A stretch of 6,300 nt of DNA from assembly GCA_031256015.1 (NCBI GenBank), contig JAIRRK010000182.1, positions 1 to 6,300 of the forward strand, read 5' to 3'. Source of the stretch: Dysgonamonadaceae bacterium. GTDB taxonomy: Bacteria > Bacteroidota > Bacteroidia > Bacteroidales > Azobacteroidaceae. The notes under the pieces were generated by a model, which was not told the DNA's origin, ran no database searches, and saw only the letters and a program-made list of their open reading frames with translations. Below, piece by piece: positions 1 to 6,202 of the stretch. A program made the position numbers and the translations under genes. Position 1 is the stretch's first letter. Every line of letters starts with the position of its first letter.

Positions 1-16
1 TTTTATTTATTGTCAA

Positions 17-45
17 TGTTTGTTTGTGTTTGTAATTCTTTGTAA
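17..45. repeat. phased TTTGT direct repeats
   Basis: TTTGT occurs at 19-23, 23-27, 29-33 and 39-43. Three of the four copies are exactly 10 bases apart, and the last two extend to TTTGTAA. The 10-base period places the copies on one face of the helix, as in protein-binding arrays, although simple T/G-rich sequence can produce this by chance. A related TGTTTGTTT string appears at 17-25 and again at 198-206, close to the mnmE stop. If the predicted leftward promoter is real, these repeats lie in the leader of its transcript. Confidence 0.35.
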
Positions 46-80
46 AACTATTACACAACCTTGTATTGACGTTTTTCCGC

Positions 81-110
81 TTGTACCTTCGTGGTACAAA
101 TGCGGTACAA
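81..110. promoter_or_regulatory. GGTACAA operator-like repeat cluster (inverted pair plus direct copy)
   Basis: TTGTACC at 81-87 and GGTACAA at 93-99 form a perfect 7-base inverted repeat around a 5-base spacer. A second GGTACAA follows at 104-110, starting 11 bases (about one helix turn) after the previous copy. The rightmost copy overlaps the -7 box of the predicted leftward promoter, so a protein bound here could block that promoter. Alternatively the inverted pair would sit at the very 5' end of the leftward RNA and could fold as a hairpin. The repeats are seen directly; the function and the binding protein are inferred. Confidence 0.5.
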
Positions 111-138
111 AATTACGCAAAATATCTGTAAAAAACAA
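108..138 (-). promoter_or_regulatory. predicted Bacteroidota promoter reading left out of the window
   Basis: On the minus strand a TAATTTTG -7 box occupies 108-115 and a TTG -33 core occupies 136-138, separated by 20 bases. This fits the known TTG/TTTG to TAnnTTTG arrangement of Bacteroidota promoters. The transcription start would fall near 101, at the edge of the GGTACAA inverted repeat. The driven gene is to the left of position 1 and is not seen. Such short matches are common in AT-rich DNA, so support comes mainly from the combination with the operator-like repeats. Confidence 0.45.
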
Positions 139-230
139 TAGATAACGATAGAAATTTTATCAAGAAAATATTATTAAATCGCTGTGTTTTAGTTGATTGT
201 TTGTTTTTGAATAATGGTTGATTTTTGGAG

Positions 231-1628
231 CTATTTCCCCACGCAAAACTTACTGAAAATATTTCCGAGTATTTCGTCTGTGGATATTTCGCCTGTTATT
301 TCACCGAGATAGTGTATGCACTCACGGATGTCTTGAGCTACGAAGTCGGAAGAACGGTTTTCGTTTAATCCGGTTTCTGCTCTTTTGAGGGCGGTTAATG
401 CATTTGATAAGGCTTCGTAATGGCGAATATTTGTTACGATTATATCGTTATTATTCCATTCGGGAAGCTTGGCGGCCTCCATTAATGCTTTTTCGAGTAA
501 TTCGGTATTCTTTCTGAACTTGGCGGAAAGAAATATTCGCTTTGCGGGAATATGGGGGAGAAATTCATCTTCTAAAACGGATTGTTCTTCGGAATTTAAT
601 TTGTCGATTTTATTGAATACGATGATTAATTCTTTGTTTTTGGCATAAGGAACTATTTTGTCGGCTATGTATTCGATTTCTTTATTGAAATGAGTTGTAT
701 CAATCATCCAAATGATAATGGAAGCTTGTTCGATTTTTTTAAATGTCCGTTGGATTCCTAAATTTTCAATTTCATCGCCCGTGTCGCGAATACCGGCGGT
801 ATCGATGAATCGGAAAATAATGCCGTTTATATTGATGATGTCTTCAATTATATCTCGAGTTGTTCCGTGAATCTCCGAGACAATCGCTTTGTCTTCGTTT
901 AACAGATGATTCAACAAGGTTGATTTTCCGGCGTTGGTTTCTCCGACAATTACAACGGGAATGCCGTTCTTTATTGCATTTCCCAAACCAAAGGATTGAA
1001 TTAATTTTTCGATGGTTGTTTTTATATTATTCGCCAAGTCCAATAATTTGAATCGATCGGCAAATTCCACATTTTCTTCTCCGAAATCGAGTTCAAGTTC
1101 TATCAAAGAAACAAAATCCAATAATTTTGCCCGAAGCTGAATCAATTCGTTACTGAATCCGCCCCGCATTTGATTCATTGCCAATCGATGCGAGGATGAA
1201 GATGCCGATGCAATCAAATCAGCTACGGCTTCTGCCTGAGATAAATCCATTTTGCCGTTCAAAAAAGCACGTTGTGTAAATTCTCCGGGGGCGGCCGGGG
1301 TACAACCATTTTCCAACAGTAATTTTAATATCTCCTGTTGAATGTATAGGGAACCGTGACAAGTAATTTCAACCGTGTTTTCGCCGGTAAAGGAGTTGGG
1401 AGAGTGAAATATCCCGACAATGACATCGTCTAATATTTCGTTTCTTTTGCATATTTTTCCGTGACTTAATGTATAAGCTTTTTGTGCGGATAAAGAAATC
1501 TCTTTTTTTGAAGGGGTAAATATTTTATCCACGACCGAAAAGGCATCTTTACCCGAAACTCTTATTACCGCCATTCCTCCTATGCCCGAAGGAGTGGATA
1601 TTGCACAGATTGTATTTTCGTTAATCAT
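231..1628 (-). CDS. mnmE: tRNA uridine-5-carboxymethylaminomethyl(34) synthesis GTPase MnmE
   Basis: MnmE is a cytoplasmic GTPase that works with MnmG to modify the C5 position of wobble uridine 34 in several tRNAs. The 465-residue product is full length for the family. Its N-terminal folate-binding domain includes PGEFTQRAF (114-122). The G domain, inserted in a helical domain, carries GETNAGKS (229-236), GTTRD (255-259), DTAG (276-279), NKID (339-342) and SAK (368-370). The C-terminus is CVGK, matching the family's catalytic-cysteine CxGK ending. An 11-codon upstream extension beginning with TTG is rejected because the promoter -7 box lies inside it and family members start close to INENTICA. 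Three consecutive ATG codons (1626-1634) could serve, and I use the last. mnmG is not in the window. The gene stands alone behind its own promoter, 57 bases after recG. Confidence 0.97.
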   Translation of the reverse strand: MINENTICAISTPSGIGGMAVIRVSGKDAFSVVDKIFTPSKKEISLSAQKAYTLSHGKICKRNEILDDVIVGIFHSPNSFTGENTVEITCHGSLYIQQEILKLLLENGCTPAAPGEFTQRAFLNGKMDLSQAEAVADLIASASSSSHRLAMNQMRGGFSNELIQLRAKLLDFVSLIELELDFGEENVEFADRFKLLDLANNIKTTIEKLIQSFGLGNAIKNGIPVVIVGETNAGKSTLLNHLLNEDKAIVSEIHGTTRDIIEDIININGIIFRFIDTAGIRDTGDEIENLGIQRTFKKIEQASIIIWMIDTTHFNKEIEYIADKIVPYAKNKELIIVFNKIDKLNSEEQSVLEDEFLPHIPAKRIFLSAKFRKNTELLEKALMEAAKLPEWNNNDIIVTNIRHYEALSNALTALKRAETGLNENRSSDFVAQDIRECIHYLGEITGEISTDEILGNIFSKFCVGK

Positions 1629-1649
1629 CATCATTCGATTATTTGGAAG

Positions 1650-1680
1650 CAAAGGTAACAAAACATTTATTAAAGGACAA
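1650..1680 (-). promoter_or_regulatory. predicted mnmE promoter
   Basis: On the minus strand a TACCTTTG -7 box lies at 1650-1657 and a TTG -33 core at 1678-1680, with a 20-base spacer. This fits the Bacteroidota consensus well. Transcription would start near 1643, giving a short leader of roughly 10-17 bases before the triple ATG of mnmE. The site fills the short gap after recG and shows that mnmE need not depend on read-through. No Shine-Dalgarno sequence is visible, which is usual in this phylum. Confidence 0.6.
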
Positions 1681-1685
1681 GATGT

Positions 1686-3785
1686 TCAACTAATCATGAA
1701 CCAGGCTGTTTGATGCTGTGTGTTTAATTTATACAGTTGATTTTTCAATATTTTATTGGGATATTTTTCCAATAAAGGGTCGTCATCCAAAATTTCCCGA
1801 GCGAAATGCCGAGCCAATGTAATCAGCTCTCCGTCTTGAACTAAATTGGCTATTTTCAGATTGAAAGCAATTCCACTTTGTTGTGTTCCATCCATATCGC
1901 CCGGTCCGCGAAGTTTCAAATCTTCTTCCGCGATGATAAAACCATCGTTTGTTTCGGTCATGATAGCAATACGACGGCGTGTGTTTTCCGATAATTCGTA
2001 TTTCGTAACTAAGATGCAATACGATTGATCGGCTCCGCGTCCGACACGGCCGCGCAGTTGATGTAATTGCGACAAGCCGAATCGTTCGGCATTTTCAATA
2101 ACCATTATGGAGGCATTCGGTACATTTACACCGACTTCAATCACAGTCGTAGCAACCATTATTTGGACTTCACCGGATACAAATTTCTGCATTTCGGTTT
2201 CTTTTTCCGCGGGTTTCATTTTTCCGTGTACCATACAGACCTTATATTCCGGAAAAATTTCCTTTATTTTTTGAAACCCTTCAGTCAAATTCTGCAAGTC
2301 GATTTTTTCGCTTTCTTCTATTAAAGGATAAACGATATAGGCTTGTCGTCCCTGCTGCAGCTGTTTTCTTACGGAATCGTATAAGTTTTGTCGTTTTTTA
2401 TCGTAAACGTGAACGGTTTGTATGGGTTTTCTTCCCGGGGGGAGTTCGTCGATAATCGAAACATCCAAATCGCCGTAAATGGTCATTGCCAAAGTGCGAG
2501 GAATAGGAGTGGCGGTCATAACCAAAACATGAGGAGGATTCGTGTTTTTTTTCCATAGTTTGGCACGCTGAGCGACACCGAACCGATGCTGTTCATCAAT
2601 AACAACCAATCCTAAATTTCCGAAATCGACTGTCTCTTCGATGAGAGCGTGTGTGCCTATGGTGATTTTTATTTCTCCCGATTTGATTTTAGGCAGTATA
2701 ATTTCTCTTTCTTTTTTCTTTATTGAGCCGGTTAATAAAGCGATTTCGATGTTTAAGCCTTTCAGTAATTCCGATATTGTTTCGTAATGTTGTGTTGCCA
2801 AAATCTCGGTAGGAGCCATGATTGCCCCTTGAAATCCGTTGTCTAATGCAATTAAAACGGACAGTAAGGCGACTAAAGTTTTTCCGCTTCCTACATCGCC
2901 TTGCAACAGGCGATTCATTTGTTTTCCCGTATTCGTATCACGGCGAATTTCTTTTATCACTTTTTTTTGTGCATTGGTCAATTGAAATGGAAGATTGCGA
3001 TGATAAAAATTATTGAAGTATTCGCCAACTTGAGAGAACCTGAATCCGCCCAATCGTTTTTCTCTGTACTTCGTTATGCGTAAAATATTCAATTGCAGAT
3101 AGAAAAGTTCTTCAAATTTCAATCGGTAACGAGCTTTTCTCAACAAATCGTTTGATTTGGGAAAATGGATGTTTCGGATGGCACTATCCAGATTAATCAA
3201 GTGAGCTTTCGATATGATTTGTTCGTTTAATGTTTCCTCCAACGGCGTTTTTATTGTTTCCAGAAGCTGTTTGATGATTTTATGAATGCCGCGCGAATGA
3301 AGAAACACATTCTTCATTTTTTCGGTTGAATTGTATTGTCCTTGTACACCGACTTCTCCTTCATAAAATTTATTTTCCGTTTCCAGTTCCGGATGAGCGA
3401 TATTGATTTTATCGCCGAAAAGGGTAGGTTTTCCGAATAAAATATATTCCGTACCGGGTTTATAAAGATTGGAAATTTGTTTAATCATCTGAAACCAAAC
3501 CAACTCGATGCTTCCCGTTTCATCAAAAAAAGTGGCGGTTATTCGTCGTTTTCTTCCTTCTCCAATGGTTTGAATATCGCGTATTTTCCCTCGCAATTGG
3601 ATGTAAGGCATGCTTCCGTTAATTTCCCGGATTTTGAAAATATGGCTTCTATCGATGTATTTGTAAGGGAAATAATAAAGCATATCTTCCCATGAAACGA
3701 CATTGATTTCCGTTTTGAGAATTTCGGCTTTTTTCGGGCCTACTCCCGGCAGATACATTATATTTTGTTGACTTAAATCCGGCAC
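1686..3785 (-). CDS. recG: ATP-dependent DNA helicase RecG
   Basis: RecG is a monomeric double-strand DNA translocase that regresses stalled replication forks and processes branched repair intermediates. The 699 residues are the usual length. An N-terminal wedge/OB-fold region (about 1-200, with YLPGVGPKK at 11-19 and the RGKI strand at 65-68) precedes the superfamily 2 motor. The motor shows GDVGSGKT (296-303), DEQH (397-400), TATPIPRT (424-431), the TTVIEVGVNVPNA segment (546-558) and QLRGRVGRG (576-584). The later FIIAEEDLKLRGPGD segment (616-630) corresponds to the RecG/Mfd translocation (TRG) motif. The start is GTG, overlapping the end of ispD by 13 bases. An in-frame TGA five codons upstream excludes a longer protein, and the first internal ATG (codon 10) would cut into the conserved N-terminus. 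Expression is probably coupled to ispD. Confidence 0.97.
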   Translation of the reverse strand: MPDLSQQNIMYLPGVGPKKAEILKTEINVVSWEDMLYYFPYKYIDRSHIFKIREINGSMPYIQLRGKIRDIQTIGEGRKRRITATFFDETGSIELVWFQMIKQISNLYKPGTEYILFGKPTLFGDKINIAHPELETENKFYEGEVGVQGQYNSTEKMKNVFLHSRGIHKIIKQLLETIKTPLEETLNEQIISKAHLINLDSAIRNIHFPKSNDLLRKARYRLKFEELFYLQLNILRITKYREKRLGGFRFSQVGEYFNNFYHRNLPFQLTNAQKKVIKEIRRDTNTGKQMNRLLQGDVGSGKTLVALLSVLIALDNGFQGAIMAPTEILATQHYETISELLKGLNIEIALLTGSIKKKEREIILPKIKSGEIKITIGTHALIEETVDFGNLGLVVIDEQHRFGVAQRAKLWKKNTNPPHVLVMTATPIPRTLAMTIYGDLDVSIIDELPPGRKPIQTVHVYDKKRQNLYDSVRKQLQQGRQAYIVYPLIEESEKIDLQNLTEGFQKIKEIFPEYKVCMVHGKMKPAEKETEMQKFVSGEVQIMVATTVIEVGVNVPNASIMVIENAERFGLSQLHQLRGRVGRGADQSYCILVTKYELSENTRRRIAIMTETNDGFIIAEEDLKLRGPGDMDGTQQSGIAFNLKIANLVQDGELITLARHFAREILDDDPLLEKYPNKILKNQLYKLNTQHQTAWFMIS

Positions 3786-4453
3786 TTTAATAAAGTTTCA
3801 GCAACAGTTAAATCAATCGGAGTCGTTATTTTTATGTTTTCCCGACATCCGTCAATCATTATCGGTTTGCAGTTTCCTTTCTTTTCAACCACCGATATAT
3901 CGTCCGTAAAATATTCGGAAAATGGTAATTGATAAGCCTTTATAATGACTTCCGAACAAAAAACCTGAGGCGTTTGCACTAAGCAATATTTCGAACGATC
4001 GACGATTTGACTTTCGTTTTCGGAGGTATATTTTCTTAAAGTATCAACAACGGGAATGACCGGATAAGATGCTTGATGAATTTCAGCTTGACGGAAAGCT
4101 TTCGAGATTAAATGTCCGCTGACCAAAGGACGTACACCATCGTGTATCGCAACTAACGACTCTTCCTTAATCAATTGCAAACCGTTTTTGACCGAATGAA
4201 AACGCGTTTCGCCTCCGTCTGCAATGTGATGCGAAATCGTGAAATGATGTTGCTTGCATAAATCGCTCCAGTAATTCTGCTGCTCTTTCGGTAAAACCAG
4301 AATAATTTCAATTGATGAATCAAAATGATAAAAAACACGTATGGTATGCATTAAAACGGGTAATCCATTTAAAAGAAGAAATTGTTTGGGAATATCCGTT
4401 TTCATTCGCAAGCCTTTTCCTCCCGCAACGATAATCGCGTATTTTTTTTTCAT
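3773..4453 (-). CDS. ispD: 2-C-methyl-D-erythritol 4-phosphate cytidylyltransferase IspD
   Basis: IspD transfers CMP from CTP onto 2-C-methyl-D-erythritol 4-phosphate, the third step of the MEP route to isoprenoid precursors, in the cytosol. The 226-residue protein has the N-terminal nucleotide-binding loop VAGGKGLRM (9-17), PKQF (22-25) with the conserved lysine, GGETRFHSV (80-88), HDGVRPLV (104-111), QTPQVF (160-165), TDD (183-185) and the substrate-binding ENIKIT (205-210). Length and motif order are normal. The ATG overlaps the xseB stop in an ATGA arrangement, and the gene's end overlaps the recG start by 13 bases, so it sits in the middle of a tightly packed transcription unit. No other MEP gene is nearby. 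Related bifunctional IspDF proteins are excluded because no IspF domain follows. Confidence 0.96.
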   Translation of the reverse strand: MKKKYAIIVAGGKGLRMKTDIPKQFLLLNGLPVLMHTIRVFYHFDSSIEIILVLPKEQQNYWSDLCKQHHFTISHHIADGGETRFHSVKNGLQLIKEESLVAIHDGVRPLVSGHLISKAFRQAEIHQASYPVIPVVDTLRKYTSENESQIVDRSKYCLVQTPQVFCSEVIIKAYQLPFSEYFTDDISVVEKKGNCKPIMIDGCRENIKITTPIDLTVAETLLKCRI

Positions 4454-4647
4454 TGGAGGTCGTTCAATATTTTTTGAGCTTCTTCACTGATAACGAATAA
4501 TTTATTTTTGCAGATGTTTAATAATACGGAAGCTTCTTTCAGCATACTATTTAATTTGTCGACATCCAATTGATTATTTTCCATCAATTGTTGAATTTCC
4601 TGTAGCCGATTGTATGCTTGTGTATATGAAATTTCTTGTTTTGCCAT
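4450..4647 (-). CDS. xseB: exodeoxyribonuclease VII small subunit
   Basis: XseB is the small helical subunit that, in several copies, assembles with XseA into the exonuclease VII complex. The complex degrades single-stranded DNA from both ends. The 65-residue product has the family's hallmark SYTQAYNRLQEIQ segment near its start, followed by LDVDKL and the LLNICKNKL helix, and is a normal size. The start is the ATG at 4645-4647. A six-codon longer frame begins with TTG at 4663-4665, but that codon lies inside the predicted -7 box, so it is unlikely to be translated. xseA, often the direct neighbour, is absent from the window. The gene leads the xseB-ispD-recG unit and its TGA overlaps the ispD ATG. 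Confidence 0.93.
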   Translation of the reverse strand: MAKQEISYTQAYNRLQEIQQLMENNQLDVDKLNSMLKEASVLLNICKNKLFVISEEAQKILNDLQ

Positions 4648-4662
4648 GATTTTCTTTTTGAA

Positions 4663-4693
4663 CAAAGTTATGAATTTAGAGCGGAACCGGAAA
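4663..4693 (-). promoter_or_regulatory. predicted promoter of xseB-ispD-recG
   Basis: On the minus strand a TAACTTTG -7 box lies at 4663-4670, preceded after a 19-base spacer by TTTC at 4690-4693, a one-mismatch version of the TTTG -33 box. Transcription would begin near 4656, about 9 bases before the xseB ATG. It occupies the 73-base gap after rsmG, which holds no clear terminator hairpin, so some read-through from rsmG is possible. Confidence 0.5.
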
Positions 4694-4720
4694 GAATTAG
4701 TCCCGATAATTATGTATTGC

Positions 4721-5341
4721 CTAAACAGGTAAATAAATTACTTTTTTGGTTTCAAAAAATTCTTCCTCGAAATAATCTTGAAGATTGTATTGAATGACTT
4801 TATTTTTGAAAACGCGTAATTCCGATTGCAAGTCGCCTCCTTTTAGACAAAGAAAGCCGTTAGGCAAGGCATTTTGCTGTTGTTTCAGGATATTTTTCTT
4901 GGAAATATTGACTAAATCGGATAGCGGCATGACGGCCCGACTAACGATAAAATCGAATTTTCGAGCTTCATTTTCTACTCGAGCATGACAACATTCTACA
5001 TTTTTCAAGTGTATTTGCGATGCAATATCTTCCGCTACTTTTACTTTTTTCCCGATGCTGTCGAGCAAAAGAAATTGCACATTCGGAAACAAAATAGCCA
5101 AAGGAATTCCGGGAAATCCGCCGCCTGTTCCTACATCCATGATGGACGAGTTGTCTTTGAATTGAATAACTTCGGCGATTCCCAGTGAATGTAAGATATG
5201 CTTTTCGTATAAATTGTCGATGTCTTTTCGGGAAATCAGATTGATTTTGCTGTTCCAATCCTTGTATAATCCGTCGAGTTGTGCAAATTGCTCCTTTTGA
5301 TTTTCGGTTATTTTCGGAAAATATTTTTTTATCAATTCCAT
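4721..5341 (-). CDS. rsmG: 16S rRNA (guanine(527)-N(7))-methyltransferase RsmG
   Basis: RsmG (GidB) uses S-adenosylmethionine to methylate N7 of guanine 527 in the 530 loop of 16S rRNA; in other bacteria its loss gives low-level streptomycin resistance. The 206-residue protein is a single class I methyltransferase domain. Visible signatures are DWNSKINLISRKD (28-40), HSLG (51-54), the SAM-binding DVGTGGGFPGIP (69-80), a second nucleotide-contact strand ending LLLDSIGKK (91-99), SRAV (134-137) and CLKGG (165-169). The ATG start is well supported by the family's MELI-type beginning. It lies 3 bases after the lipoprotein gene with no promoter between, so the two are probably cotranscribed. The usual partner mnmG is not adjacent. 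Confidence 0.96.
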   Translation of the reverse strand: MELIKKYFPKITENQKEQFAQLDGLYKDWNSKINLISRKDIDNLYEKHILHSLGIAEVIQFKDNSSIMDVGTGGGFPGIPLAILFPNVQFLLLDSIGKKVKVAEDIASQIHLKNVECCHARVENEARKFDFIVSRAVMPLSDLVNISKKNILKQQQNALPNGFLCLKGGDLQSELRVFKNKVIQYNLQDYFEEEFFETKKVIYLPV

Positions 5342-5344
5342 TAT

Positions 5345-6202
5345 TTAATGAGCAATTAAAGGAGATATAACCGAATTTTGTTGCAAATACAAATCGAGTT
5401 CATCGTAAGGAATATGAATCTGAACAAGTCCTATCATTGTTCCTGCAATTTCGTTCTCATTAAAGTAATACGTAATTCCGTTATCGTCCAAGGTGAAATT
5501 ATTGTTGGGTTTGATGTCTTCGATATGATTGAAACCGATATGTTCCAACTCCGTCGGATTTCTTACGCCGTTTTGTTCCGCTATTTTCTCGGCAAGAAGC
5601 AACGATACGTTTTTGTTGTAATTGTTTTCCGAAAAATCTTCTTCTTTCAGAAAATCTTTCTTGTTTAAATCGTAAACGTAGCCGTAGATACTTTTCGAAT
5701 TATGCGCTCCACCTTCAAAAGAAACGGTTTCCACGACAAAAGAAATGAGGCCGTTTTTATTGTATAAAACACTGTTCTTTAAATGGACATAATACGAATA
5801 TCCTGTTTCGTCTTCGTACAGACTTTCGTTTTCTTCGTTGTCGTTTTTGATGGACGATACGAATTGATTGAAATCATTTAAATAAAGCGTTATAAATTCA
5901 TTCAATGCTTCTTCGGGTTCTTTTCCTTTGAAAACACTTCCCAATGTTTTTTCCGTGAAAACCAATTGAATGCGATTCAATGACAGAGTATCCGTCGAAG
6001 CATACGAATCGGGATAAATAAATCGTATCCGGAAGTTGCATCCCGGTCGAGTTTGGTCATCATTAAAGTAGTATGATTTATCAACCTGAACGGTATCGAA
6101 AGTAACCGGATTATCCGATGTTTTATTTCGATAGTCGCAACTGCTCATCGAAAAAAGCAGACAGATACTCAAAATGGAAAACAAGCTCGTATAGTTCGTC
6201 AT
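5345..6202 (-). CDS. predicted lipoprotein with DUF3298 (RsiV-like) domain
   Basis: The 285-residue protein begins with a hydrophobic signal (about residues 5-20) ending in MSSC, so Cys22 is a likely lipidation site after signal peptidase II cleavage; methionine at the -3 position is a little unusual. The mature part would sit in the envelope. Its C-terminal half has the DUF3298 pattern: FEGGAHNSK (162-170), a YVYDLN strand (175-180), then FTLDDNGITYYF (236-247), NENEIAG (248-254) and the closing IPYDEL (264-269). The preceding part (about 40-140) resembles the DUF4163-type partner region. DUF3298 is the extracellular fold of the Bacillus anti-sigma factor RsiV, which binds lysozyme. This protein has no cytoplasmic anti-sigma segment and no sigma-factor neighbour, so that role should not be transferred. 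Its function is unknown. It is the first gene of a unit with rsmG. Confidence 0.85.
   Translation of the reverse strand: MTNYTSLFSILSICLLFSMSSCDYRNKTSDNPVTFDTVQVDKSYYFNDDQTRPGCNFRIRFIYPDSYASTDTLSLNRIQLVFTEKTLGSVFKGKEPEEALNEFITLYLNDFNQFVSSIKNDNEENESLYEDETGYSYYVHLKNSVLYNKNGLISFVVETVSFEGGAHNSKSIYGYVYDLNKKDFLKEEDFSENNYNKNVSLLLAEKIAEQNGVRNPTELEHIGFNHIEDIKPNNNFTLDDNGITYYFNENEIAGTMIGLVQIHIPYDELDLYLQQNSVISPLIAH

Larger units (their letters stand above)
1..230. other. gene-free region downstream of mnmE, probable control region of a leftward gene outside the window
   Basis: No convincing coding frame is present, and the stretch is much richer in A and T than the genes. It begins right after the mnmE stop codon. 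It contains a Bacteroidota-type promoter reading left, a cluster of GGTACAA repeats lying on that promoter, and T-rich phased repeats nearer the left edge. No strong hairpin followed by a T-run is seen behind mnmE, so mnmE has no obvious intrinsic terminator here. The layout (promoter, operator-like repeats, then a further 80 bases of leader) suggests a regulated gene starting just left of position 1. An integrase is one candidate, but the gene itself is not visible. Confidence 0.6.

Noticed and set aside
141..161. Imperfect palindrome GATA...TATC
   Set aside because: It is AT-rich and short, with a mismatch; expected by chance in such sequence and not clearly placed relative to a promoter.
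860..1051. Plus-strand open frame inside mnmE
   Set aside because: It lies wholly opposite the conserved G domain of mnmE and its translation has no recognisable family features. The same applies to the other plus-strand frames opposite recG, rsmG and the lipoprotein gene.
1283..1302. G/C-rich patch in otherwise AT-rich DNA
   Set aside because: It encodes the conserved TPAAPGEF segment of MnmE; proline, alanine and glycine codons explain the composition.
1525..1533. TTATCCACG, one mismatch from a DnaA box, with mnmE and rsmG being genes often found near the origin
   Set aside because: It is a single copy inside mnmE coding sequence, with no box cluster, no unwinding region and no dnaA or mnmG nearby.
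1783..2019. Second minus-strand frame within recG
   Set aside because: It is an alternate frame of the recG C-terminal region, whose own frame carries conserved motifs without interruption.
4680..4712. Possible terminator hairpin between rsmG and xseB (CGGGA/TTCCG stem on the minus strand)
   Set aside because: The stem is only 5 bases with one wobble pair and a long loop, and no T-run follows.
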